Assembly: GCA_018676275.1 (NCBI GenBank)
Contig: JABHFC010000135.1
Coordinates: 1 to 16,059, forward strand
DNA: 16,059 nt
DNA from: Gammaproteobacteria bacterium
Lineage (GTDB): Bacteria; Pseudomonadota; Gammaproteobacteria; Eutrophobiales; Eutrophobiaceae
Reading direction: 5' to 3'
The notes beneath the pieces are model-generated. The model did no database searches. It was given only the letters and a program-made list of their open reading frames with translations, and was not told where the DNA came from. A program made the position numbers and the translations under genes. Every line of letters starts with the position of its first letter. Positions within the stretch are counted from its first letter, which is position 1. Below are positions 7,857-14,142 of the stretch, piece after piece.

Positions 7857-8372
7857 TCAGGGATAGATTTTTATGGCCTGCCATTTTCCTCCGGGGCTGC
7901 CGCCGCCTTCAAAAAACCAGAGATAAGGTTTGTTGATATCCTTACCCCTGATGGTAAACCTGAGCAGAGTATTTTTATCTTCAGATAAGATAGCGCTATA
8001 TACGGCTTTAGATGGTATTGATACAGAGGAAATATTTAAAGTCGTTAACAATAGCTTTCGTGTCGACTCTTCATAAGCTCCTTTCAGTTGTGCACAACCA
8101 ATGACTTTTTTATCTCTACGCCACCAAAAGTATCCTTTCAACAGGAGCTTTTCGTTCTCAATTGATTCTTCAGAAAATATTAATATGGAATCACTGATAT
8201 CAATCAGTCTGTGTTTCGCTTCAGCTAATTGCCACATTGTTTTGGCAAACTGTCCAGCGGGAGCAGCGGAAGTGAGGATGTCTTTTGCGGCGGGACACGT
8301 TGCTTTTGCCCAGCTATTGGCGCTGACAATACTGAGTATTATTAACAGTGATGTCGTAAAAAAGCGTTTCAA
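7857..8372 (-). CDS. Small exported protein of unknown function
   Basis: The 171-residue product begins with a textbook Sec signal peptide (MKRFFTTSLLIILSIVSANSWA, cleavage near residue 22). The mature part has two cysteines (C26 in ATCPAA and C93 in IGCAQL) that could form a disulfide in the periplasm. The C-terminus ends in FFEGGGSPGGKWQAIKIYP. I do not recognise the family. The start appears to be TTG at 8372, since no ATG or GTG fits the signal peptide; the in-frame upstream sequence reaches the stop codon of the preceding gene after 33 bases. The upstream neighbour is another small exported protein on the same strand and in the same frame, and the two are probably co-transcribed. Confidence 0.65.
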   Translation of the reverse strand: MKRFFTTSLLIILSIVSANSWAKATCPAAKDILTSAAPAGQFAKTMWQLAEAKHRLIDISDSILIFSEESIENEKLLLKGYFWWRRDKKVIGCAQLKGAYEESTRKLLLTTLNISSVSIPSKAVYSAILSEDKNTLLRFTIRGKDINKPYLWFFEGGGSPGGKWQAIKIYP

Positions 8373-8405
8373 TTTAAATTCAGGCTTATGCTTTGAAACC
8401 AGGGT

Positions 8406-8711
8406 TTAGCGATTTTTATATGATTCCTCTTTTTGTTTTAGATAATACTCATATTGCCTGTATGAATTTGGGAAACGCGAGTCGAGAACAGGTGGCTGCT
8501 GAAACCTGGTCGAGTTGTTGTGCTTGGTTCTGTTTTTTTGTCTTAGTTGTTTCTCTGCGTGATGTCTTTTTTTGTAATAGTAATGTTTGAGTTGATTCTT
8601 CGTATATTGCCGGTCTGTCGAATGCGCGAACACGGGTGTTATTAAGCTGCCTGTCAATATACAAACAAATACAAATGTCAGCGACACTCGAGATAAACGG
8701 TTAAGTTGCAT
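8406..8711 (-). CDS. Small basic exported protein, Tyr/His/Lys-rich
   Basis: The 101-residue product starts with a signal peptide (MQLNRLSRVSLTFVFVCILTGSLITPVFA, cleavage near 29). The mature part is short, strongly basic and rich in Tyr, His, Gln and Lys, with HYYYKKRHHAEKQLRQKNR near residues 43-61. It has no cysteine after the signal. The ATG is preceded by a strong ribosome site (GAGGAGAGAGAG), which supports a real gene. Two minus-strand TATAAT-like hexamers lie upstream (8775-8780 and 8805-8810), but neither has a convincing -35. It precedes the 171-residue exported protein in the same frame. I do not recognise the family; the basic mature part might bind an anionic envelope polymer, which is only a guess. 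Confidence 0.65.
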   Translation of the reverse strand: MQLNRLSRVSLTFVFVCILTGSLITPVFAHSTDRQYTKNQLKHYYYKKRHHAEKQLRQKNRTKHNNSTRFQQPPVLDSRFPNSYRQYEYYLKQKEESYKNR

Positions 8712-8827
8712 TTCTCTCTCTCCTCAATTAATACTTACGAGCGCATTAAACTGAATAAATTCCGTCTACCTATGATTATAGATGGAGTTCTAGCAATAAA
8801 TGACATTATAAGAAGTAACTTTTTCAC

Positions 8828-10162
8828 TCAGGTTTTGCGGATGCGCTCAGGTTCTTCCTGTTTAATGATGATGGCTGCCAATAACAATACGAATATTAGT
8901 AGCATATTCAGCCAGATAGCTGCGTGATAAGAACCAAATATATCCAGTCCGAGGCTGAACATGACCGGACCTATGGCGCTGCCCATGACCGTCAGAGACA
9001 TATTCATGCCACTAATTTCGCCCAGAAAACGACGACCAAAGAAGCGAATGAAGGCGAGGTTTGATAATACTCCCCACATGCCACTGGTGGTGCCAAAGCC
9101 GCAAACGAGTAGCCAGTAACCCCAGTCGTATTGCAAATGTAATATACCCCAGGCACCGAGCATGAAGCCTGTCAGTTTTATTATAAGTAAGCGTTTTAGA
9201 GACCAGTAATCAGACAGCCAGCTGCCAAATAAGTTAACACTGACCGAGAAAATAGCTGCCGGGAAAAAATAGGTGAATGCTTGTTCTGCTGGTCTGCCGG
9301 CCTCGTTAAAAATAGAGACAACATGAAAGACAAGCGCAGTACCGAATAATGAGTAAAGGCCGAGTACTGCGGCATATAGCCAGAACACCGGGTTACGCTT
9401 TGCTTCGGAAGGAGTCAGGTTCGGAATTGACCAATCTTCTTCGTCTGTATATTTTCCGCGATGCCCGTCTGCACGCAAACCACAGGCCTCAGGTGAATTT
9501 CTTATCAGGAAGATTGCCAGCAGGCTATAGCCGATACCAACGATCAGTGCCAATACAAGCAAGGTCATTCGCCAGCCGAAAATATGAATTAAGTAGGCCA
9601 GGAAAGGCGGTGCGAGAGAAAAACCAAGAGTGACAAAGACGGCACGTGCACCGGAGACCAGACCACGACGTTTCTCAAACCACACCAGCAAAACATTTCT
9701 TGCCGCGCTGGTCAGCACACCCTGGCCGCTAAAGCGAACTCCAAAATATCCTGCCAGGATTAGCGGAAAAGTAACCCAGGCAATAGAGACAGGTAATACA
9801 TTTAGTATGATCGCCGCAAAATAATCTATAACGGCAATAAATGTTAAGCACACGCCCAGGAAAATACTGGAAGCGACAATTGTAGTGCGTGCGCCAACTT
9901 GATCATAAAAACGACCGGCTCGAGTCAATAGCGCCGCGCTTCCTAAGGTGCCAATCAGGTAGGCAGTGGATAGTTGGGTTCGGGTTAAGCCAAATACATC
10001 GATAAAGTGGTTGGTGAAAACGGCCATACCAACGGTTTGACCGGGTATGGAAACAATGATCCCCAGCGCTGATACAAACCAGATCACCCAGCCATAAAAA
10101 AATGGGAATGTATTGACCGGAAAAGGCCAGTTAGCACGCAGGCTGTATTGAGCTTGTTTCAT
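8828..10162 (-). CDS. MFS transporter, OFA/monocarboxylate-type
   Basis: The 444-residue inner-membrane protein has about 12 hydrophobic spans, typical of the major facilitator superfamily. The N-terminus FFYGWVIWFVSALGI, and RAGRFYDQVGARTTIV in the first cytoplasmic loop (a form of MFS motif A), recall the oxalate/formate-monocarboxylate porter branch. The mid-protein loop RADGHRGKYTDEEDWSIPNLTPSEAKRNPVFW separates the two six-helix halves. These carriers move small organic anions using the proton or substrate gradient. The substrate here cannot be read from sequence. The ATG start has only a weak ribosome site. The gene stands alone; upstream is the MITE-like element, downstream the two small exported proteins. 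Confidence 0.85.
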   Translation of the reverse strand: MKQAQYSLRANWPFPVNTFPFFYGWVIWFVSALGIIVSIPGQTVGMAVFTNHFIDVFGLTRTQLSTAYLIGTLGSAALLTRAGRFYDQVGARTTIVASSIFLGVCLTFIAVIDYFAAIILNVLPVSIAWVTFPLILAGYFGVRFSGQGVLTSAARNVLLVWFEKRRGLVSGARAVFVTLGFSLAPPFLAYLIHIFGWRMTLLVLALIVGIGYSLLAIFLIRNSPEACGLRADGHRGKYTDEEDWSIPNLTPSEAKRNPVFWLYAAVLGLYSLFGTALVFHVVSIFNEAGRPAEQAFTYFFPAAIFSVSVNLFGSWLSDYWSLKRLLIIKLTGFMLGAWGILHLQYDWGYWLLVCGFGTTSGMWGVLSNLAFIRFFGRRFLGEISGMNMSLTVMGSAIGPVMFSLGLDIFGSYHAAIWLNMLLIFVLLLAAIIIKQEEPERIRKT

Positions 10163-10210
10163 TAAGAGTTAATATGCTTCCGAATGCGCGAGCGATAAAA
10201 GGGGCGTTAC

Positions 10211-10478
10211 TAGGGTCTGTTTATCTTTCATCTTCGGCACTGCTGGCGACTCTTTTTGCTTTCAGCAAGGCAGAAGGAGCGCCGTGTAGTCACTCTACAT
10301 AAGCGACTGATAAGGCAGTTGAAGGCAAAAAGAGTCCCAGCCCTTCGGGTTGAGCCTGAAAATACACCACTCAGCGGGACTCGTCGCTCATTTGGAACAA
10401 CCAAACTACACTCCTCGCACCTTGATTGGTGCATTTTCAGACTCAACAGTGGTGAAGATGAAAGATAAACAGACCCTA
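10211..10478. mobile_element. MITE-like element with long terminal inverted repeats
   Basis: The first 25 bases (10211-10235, beginning tagggtctgtttatc) are a perfect inverted match to the last 25 (10454-10478), and similarity continues imperfectly to about 36 bases. TA stands at both outer edges, consistent with a TA target duplication of the IS630/Tc1-mariner type. Two internal inverted pairs occur: 10248-10265 with 10319-10336, and 10351-10368 with 10428-10445, each 16 of 18 matched. Frames inside encode nothing transposase-like, so this is a non-autonomous element. It sits between the MFS gene and the promoter side of the RidA gene. The parent transposon is not identified. Confidence 0.8.
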
Positions 10479-10602
10479 ATTAAATATAAGTGCGTCGCTG
10501 AATATTATCTGGTTTCAACATTTGTTCATTAAAATTGAGTGGGCGCATTTTGCCAGAAATTCTTTTGTCATGTTGCGCAAATACTGCTGCTAGTCAGCTA
10601 AC

Positions 10603-10611
10603 TGCTATAAT
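10603..10611 (+). promoter_or_regulatory. Extended -10 promoter for the RidA-family gene
   Basis: TGCTATAAT is a perfect extended -10 (TGn plus TATAAT), 27 bases before a small upstream ORF and 60 bases before the RidA-family start. No good -35 is found at 17 bases, which fits extended -10 promoters. Confidence 0.5.
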
Positions 10612-10637
10612 CAAGCTGCTTACAGGAAATATTCTCA

Positions 10638-10679
10638 TGTTAGACAAAAAAATTTTGGTGATTAGCGAAGATGAATAAG
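10638..10679 (+). other. Thirteen-codon upstream ORF overlapping the RidA-family start
   Basis: ATG at 10638 has a good ribosome site (AGGA, nine bases upstream) and opens a 13-codon frame, MLDKKILVISEDE, then TAA. The stop overlaps the RidA-family ATG at 10671 by nine bases. It could be a leader for translational coupling. Its sequence also resembles the first strand of a receiver domain, so it may be a gene relic. Either is an inference. Confidence 0.3.
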
Positions 10680-11063
10680 AAAGTTGAGACTACTACTCCG
10701 CCAAATACAATGGACCCTATCGGCCCCTACAGTCATATAGCCAGGGTTGGTGAGTTTATTACGATTGGAGGTACAGCCGGGGTCAATCCGGCCACTGGTG
10801 AATTAGCGGGTGCTGACATTGCCACGCAAACTATTCAAATACTTGATGCCTTTGAAGTTATGCTGGCGTCGGTGGGTTCTGATTTAGATCATGTCCTGCA
10901 TATCAATATCTTTCTCGCAAACATGGACGATTTTACTGCAATGAATACGGCTTACGCGAAAAAAATGGGGGAGCGCCGACCAGCGCGAACTGCAATTGCT
11001 GTGACGGCTTTGCCGAAACCAGGTGCACTGCTGACGATGAATCTAACTGCAGTCACAAAATGA
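10671..11063 (+). CDS. RidA/YjgF/UK114-family protein
   Basis: The 130-residue protein has the family length and layout: MDPIGPYSHIARVGEFITIGG (14-34), a central helix region, and PARTAIAVTALPKPGALL (104-121). Archetypal RidA is a soluble trimer that hydrolyses reactive 2-aminoacrylate imines. R106 matches the conserved arginine that binds the substrate carboxylate. The C-terminal strand reads LLTMNLTAV where deaminating RidA proteins have an E-I-E pattern, so the catalytic glutamate is missing. This suggests a Rid subgroup without standard imine deaminase activity. A stop 12 bases upstream in frame fixes the start at 10671. It faces the CMD-nitrilase operon convergently across a hairpin. Confidence 0.88.
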   Translation: MNKKVETTTPPNTMDPIGPYSHIARVGEFITIGGTAGVNPATGELAGADIATQTIQILDAFEVMLASVGSDLDHVLHINIFLANMDDFTAMNTAYAKKMGERRPARTAIAVTALPKPGALLTMNLTAVTK

Positions 11064-11102
11064 TAAGCCGAGAAGATATGAACAATATCAAAATCGGCTT
11101 AT
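11063..11102. terminator. Hairpin between convergent genes, possible bidirectional terminator
   Basis: A 9-bp perfect stem (ataagccga at 11063-11071 with tcggcttat at 11094-11102) encloses a second 5-bp stem (gatat/atatc at 11075-11079 and 11085-11089). It begins on the RidA-family stop codon and lies 30 bases past the CMD gene. There is no strong U-tract on either strand, so intrinsic termination is likely but not certain. Confidence 0.5.
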
Positions 11103-11132
11103 GCAATATAATTTAACAAGTGGATAAGAAAT

Positions 11133-11573
11133 CTAAACTTTATCCTTCATATCAGCAGCACGCTTAAGTCCCTCTTCTACACTCATTCCCAATGTTGCAG
11201 CCTGGACTTTGCCATGCTGGTAGGAGGATAGAAAAATCACTTCCATTATTTCTTCCTGCGTCGCACCTTCATGGATAGCGCCCTGAATATGAAACACCAC
11301 TCCGGGGCCACATTGCATCGCTGCCAGCATACCAACCAGAACCAGTTCGCGTGTTTTTGGATCGAGAGTACCGCGCTCTATTGAATCTGCTAAGGGTTGC
11401 TGTGTGTAATAGCTAAGCAACTCCGGCATATTATCGGCATAAACCTGGAATACTTTCTTGATGTCGTCGATGTTGCCGTCACCTACCAGTGTCTGCCATG
11501 AGTCGAGCATGTCCTGACCGGTTTTCGCATTTCGAAGTGCTTCAGCTTGTTTGATTTCGCGTTCGCTTGTCAT
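11133..11573 (-). CDS. Carboxymuconolactone decarboxylase / AhpD-like family protein
   Basis: This small, mostly helical protein of 146 residues belongs to the CMD/AhpD-like fold. The signature is LVGMLAAMQCGPGVVFHIQGAIHEGATQEEIMEVI (about residues 79-113). Family redox members have CxxC followed by a histidine; here only the first cysteine (C88) and the histidine (H95) remain, the second Cys position being Gly in CGPG. It is therefore unlikely to be a dithiol alkylhydroperoxidase and more likely acts like CMD proper or in an unknown lyase or isomerase role. I chose ATG at 11571-11573 because a GAGG ribosome site lies ten bases upstream. A longer start at 11627 would overlap the nitrilase gene. 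It starts 20 bases after the nitrilase stop, so the two form an operon. Confidence 0.82.
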   Translation of the reverse strand: MTSEREIKQAEALRNAKTGQDMLDSWQTLVGDGNIDDIKKVFQVYADNMPELLSYYTQQPLADSIERGTLDPKTRELVLVGMLAAMQCGPGVVFHIQGAIHEGATQEEIMEVIFLSSYQHGKVQAATLGMSVEEGLKRAADMKDKV

Positions 11574-11593
11574 GATTGTCTGTTCCTCTTTTG

Positions 11594-12685
11594 CTATTTT
11601 TTTGTCATATATGCCGGGCGTTTCCAAATACCCCGTTCATACATACGTTCGATTGATGCCTTCACTACCTCGTCATTTTCAGCATGTTTCAGCGGTGGGT
11701 TTTTTATGCAACGATTTTGTTCGTAAATCGGCTCATCATAAATTAGACGAAATTGCTCTGTGCGTAAATCTTTCAGCCAGTTACCCCAAAGTGAACGGGC
11801 GCGATATTGGCGCAGTGCTTCTATGTCGATAATTGCGCCGGCATAAGAGGCCGCACCGCCGGATTTGTGATTAGAAATTACTGTGCCCTGGTAATTTACA
11901 ATCATCGAGTTGCCACCAAAGGAATCAATCGGGTATTGAGAATCGGGCGCTGGATAATAGCCTCCCGGATTCGGTGCGATTACATACATGGTGTTGTCCA
12001 GCGCGCGGGCGCGGTTTTGCACCTCCCAAAGGCCATTGGCGACATAGGGTTCGGGATAGCTGGGACGATAAACAATTTCAGCTCCATTCATGGCCAGACC
12101 ACGAGCGGTTTCCGGGTAACTACCTTCCATACATATAATACAACCGATGCGTCCAATGTCGGTGTCGGTTACTGGAAAAAATGCATCCAGCCCTGAACCG
12201 TTGACTTCCAGCCACTGATCCCAGACATCATGAGGTACGGTGGAATGTTCACGGGCGAAGACCTGAACTTTATAGTGCTTATGTATGACCTTGCCTTTCG
12301 GGTCAATGACAAAGGCACAATTGAAAAAACGATCCTCGAAAGAGGGATGTGTGACTTTGGCCTGAGCAATGATGTAAGTATCAAGCTCTCGAGCGAGTTC
12401 ACCAAGATAGTCAGTTTCTTTTCCGGGAATATCAATTGCGGTTTTCTTTATGTAATCAACGTGGTCCCAGTCAAAGATTTCATCTGTAAATCCCTGCAGA
12501 GCACCTTCCGGGATTGTGATCAGTCGCACCGGTAAATCTATCGCCGTCAACCACACTGCAGCCCGGGCAAGCTCGGTAATGTGATCAAGATTGCGTGTGA
12601 TGTCTTCGCGTGTATGTGCACCGCGCATTATTGGTTGCAGAGCAAGAGCCATGTATTGCTCAATCATTTTGTTTTCTTCAGCCAT
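11594..12685 (-). CDS. Nitrilase-superfamily carbon-nitrogen hydrolase
   Basis: The 363-residue protein has the catalytic triad of the nitrilase superfamily: E60 in IPEGALQGF, K139 in KHYKVQVF and C185 in GCIICMEGSYPE. A second supporting glutamate may be E187. Members hydrolyse nitriles, aliphatic amides, carbamoyl groups or formamide, in the cytosol and usually as oligomers. It is longer than the core fold: the C-terminal 60 or so residues (LRTEQFRLIYDEPIYEQNRC onward) extend past it, as in amidase and formamidase branches. The ATG has a strong GGGAGA ribosome site. It is first in an operon with the CMD-like gene, under a good promoter flanked by a palindromic operator. The amide or nitrile substrate cannot be named from sequence. 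Confidence 0.88.
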   Translation of the reverse strand: MAEENKMIEQYMALALQPIMRGAHTREDITRNLDHITELARAAVWLTAIDLPVRLITIPEGALQGFTDEIFDWDHVDYIKKTAIDIPGKETDYLGELARELDTYIIAQAKVTHPSFEDRFFNCAFVIDPKGKVIHKHYKVQVFAREHSTVPHDVWDQWLEVNGSGLDAFFPVTDTDIGRIGCIICMEGSYPETARGLAMNGAEIVYRPSYPEPYVANGLWEVQNRARALDNTMYVIAPNPGGYYPAPDSQYPIDSFGGNSMIVNYQGTVISNHKSGGAASYAGAIIDIEALRQYRARSLWGNWLKDLRTEQFRLIYDEPIYEQNRCIKNPPLKHAENDEVVKASIERMYERGIWKRPAYMTKK

Positions 12686-12717
12686 TGAAGTTCTCCCATT
12701 GATGGACTAATGAGGAC

Positions 12718-12746
12718 AATCTATGCGCAGCTGAAGGGGATGACAA
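12718..12746 (-). promoter_or_regulatory. Sigma70-type promoter of the nitrilase-CMD operon
   Basis: Read on the minus strand, TTGTCA (12746-12741) and TAGATT (12723-12718) are separated by exactly 17 bases. They match the consensus at 5 of 6 and 4 of 6 positions. The -10 is about 32 bases upstream of the nitrilase ATG. Confidence 0.55.
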
Positions 12747-12747
12747 T

Positions 12748-12761
12748 TACCCGATCGGGTA
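12748..12761. promoter_or_regulatory. 14-bp perfect palindrome, probable operator
   Basis: TACCCGATCGGGTA is a perfect palindrome lying one base upstream of the -35 of the nitrilase-CMD promoter. Its size, symmetry and place suit a dimeric repressor such as a TetR-family protein. No regulator gene is in the window, so the controlling protein must lie elsewhere. Confidence 0.5.
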
Positions 12762-12818
12762 GTTATTGGGATTTAGTAGAGGATGTTTTTAAGAGAATTC
12801 TGCTTGAGTTCCTTTAGT

Positions 12819-12959
12819 GTCATGCTGGTGAATGAGGATGTCGCAAAAGCCCTGTGTCGTCTTTCCCGCGCAGGCGGGAATCTAATTTTTTCAAACACTT
12901 ATTGGATTACCGCCTGCGCGGTAATGACCTTTAGCGATACCCTCACTCACCAGAATGAC
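12819..12959. repeat. Second 141-bp REP doublet
   Basis: The ends (12819-12843 and 12935-12959) are inverted repeats matching at 21 of 25 positions, read gtcatgctggtgaatgagg on the left. Inside lie two palindromes: ttcccgc/gcgggaa at 12863-12880 and attaccgc/gcggtaat at 12906-12925. Bases 12838-12882 are a perfect inverted copy of 1821-1865. The total length equals that of the doublet at 6050-6190 although the ends differ in sequence. It sits between the nitrilase promoter and the end of the DUF218 gene. Confidence 0.8.
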
Positions 12960-12999
12960 GGATTATTGGAGTTATTGACGATATTAAAATATGGTTTTC

Positions 13000-13806
13000 T
13001 CAATGACATTTATCAGGTAGAAAAGCAGGTGTTTTGCCCGTCAAGCGGTAGGCTATTAGTCCCAGCCATTCGTGTATGGCCAGGTTCAACATATTCAAGT
13101 GAGCACTAAGGTTAAAACTAATATTGAATTGTTTTCCAGGCACGGTTTGATGATCGACCGGGTAGGGCAGCATTGGCCAGCCAACTTTGCAAAAAATACC
13201 AATGGACCGGGGCATATGAAAAGCAGAGGTAATTAATATCCAGGGTTTTTCAAGTCTGGGTTTAGCCAGTTCAAAACTGAAAATCGCGTTTTCATGAGTA
13301 TTTCTGGCCTGTCTTTCAAAAAGAATACGATCAGTATCTATACCCTGTTCTGCAAAAAGCTGTTTCGCGACATCAGCGGCCTTGTGTTCATTACTAATCA
13401 GACTTGAACTGCCGCCAGTATATATAAGGACAGCGTCAGGATAGGTCCTGAGCAGACGCATAAAGGTTAATTCTCTATCTACTGCGCCGTTAGCTTGTGT
13501 TTGTTGCCAAAGCGCTGAATGGTCAGGATTAAGGGCGCCGGACAATACAACAATACCTTCAATGGCTTCAGGCAGAGCCGGATTAGTCTCAAATCGTGTC
13601 TCCAAAGGGTAAAGCAACCAGCTACCTATGGGGAATATTGCAATGAGTAAGAGTGACAGCACAATAACGCTCATCAGCGGTTTAACCTTACGTCTGGCAT
13701 TGCTCAATATTAATAGCCAGACGATAAGCAGCAGAATTAGAATAAAATTGAGTGGTGATAGAACAAACCACACAAGTTTTGAAAGCCAGAAGAAAAGGGT
13801 GTCCAT
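13000..13806 (-). CDS. ElyC/YdcF-like DUF218 inner-membrane protein
   Basis: The 268-residue protein has two N-terminal membrane spans (about 14-34 and 43-66) and then a DUF218 domain. Motifs are GIVVLSGA (84-91), YTGGSSS (129-135), RNTHENAIFS (168-177) and LITSAFHMPRS (191-201). The layout matches E. coli ElyC (YcbC), which is linked to envelope biogenesis and peptidoglycan or lipid-carrier metabolism. YdcF and SanA are other members. The catalytic-type domain probably lies on the periplasmic side, but topology is inferred. The ATG has only a weak ribosome site. No cell-wall genes are adjacent, and the next gene is divergent. Confidence 0.82.
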   Translation of the reverse strand: MDTLFFWLSKLVWFVLSPLNFILILLLIVWLLILSNARRKVKPLMSVIVLSLLLIAIFPIGSWLLYPLETRFETNPALPEAIEGIVVLSGALNPDHSALWQQTQANGAVDRELTFMRLLRTYPDAVLIYTGGSSSLISNEHKAADVAKQLFAEQGIDTDRILFERQARNTHENAIFSFELAKPRLEKPWILITSAFHMPRSIGIFCKVGWPMLPYPVDHQTVPGKQFNISFNLSAHLNMLNLAIHEWLGLIAYRLTGKTPAFLPDKCH

Positions 13807-14142
13807 GCCTGATTAGTAAGGCCTATTTCGCATAACTATTCCAGATAATCGGTAATCGTTTGCCAGTAAAGGGTTGTTTACTGTTTCAAAGTTAGCGAAG
13901 GCAATCAAGTTAAAAATAAGATGTGGCCTGATTAACAGAAAAATCACACTGATTCTGTGATGTGCTTCTTGTTTTGAGTCTTTAGATCAGCATCAAAGTG
14001 GGTTTTGACTGCTTTATAGACTATATTTAGAGCGATATATGCTTCCTCTGCGGAAGTAAGCACGGTTTATCCCTTTAGTGCAGGGCAACTGAATAAAATA
14101 CCTTACAGATTAATATCTTAGCCAGGGTGGAGTTTAAGTACA
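13807..14142. other. Divergent intergenic region
   Basis: About 336 bases separate the DUF218 gene (minus) from the HExxH gene (plus) and should hold both promoters. A TTGACT hexamer at 14005-14010 is a possible -35, but the hexamer 17 bases on, TAGAGC, is poor. Small hairpins are at 13943-13961 (atcaca/tgtgat) and 14042-14056 (cttcc/ggaag). A GGAG ribosome site at 14129-14132 precedes the GTG. No gene is seen. Confidence 0.4.

Noticed and set aside
10228..10532. Several short frames across the MITE-like element
   Set aside because: They read through inverted repeats on both strands and show no transposase motifs, so the element is treated as non-coding.
12783..13109. Plus-strand 108-residue frame
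   Set aside because: It crosses the second REP doublet and then runs antisense into the DUF218 gene; no ribosome site or domain supports it.
13943..13961. Possible CRP site (atcaca...tgtgat)
   Set aside because: CRP sites read TGTGA-N6-TCACA; here the half sites are in the opposite order, so it is only a small hairpin.
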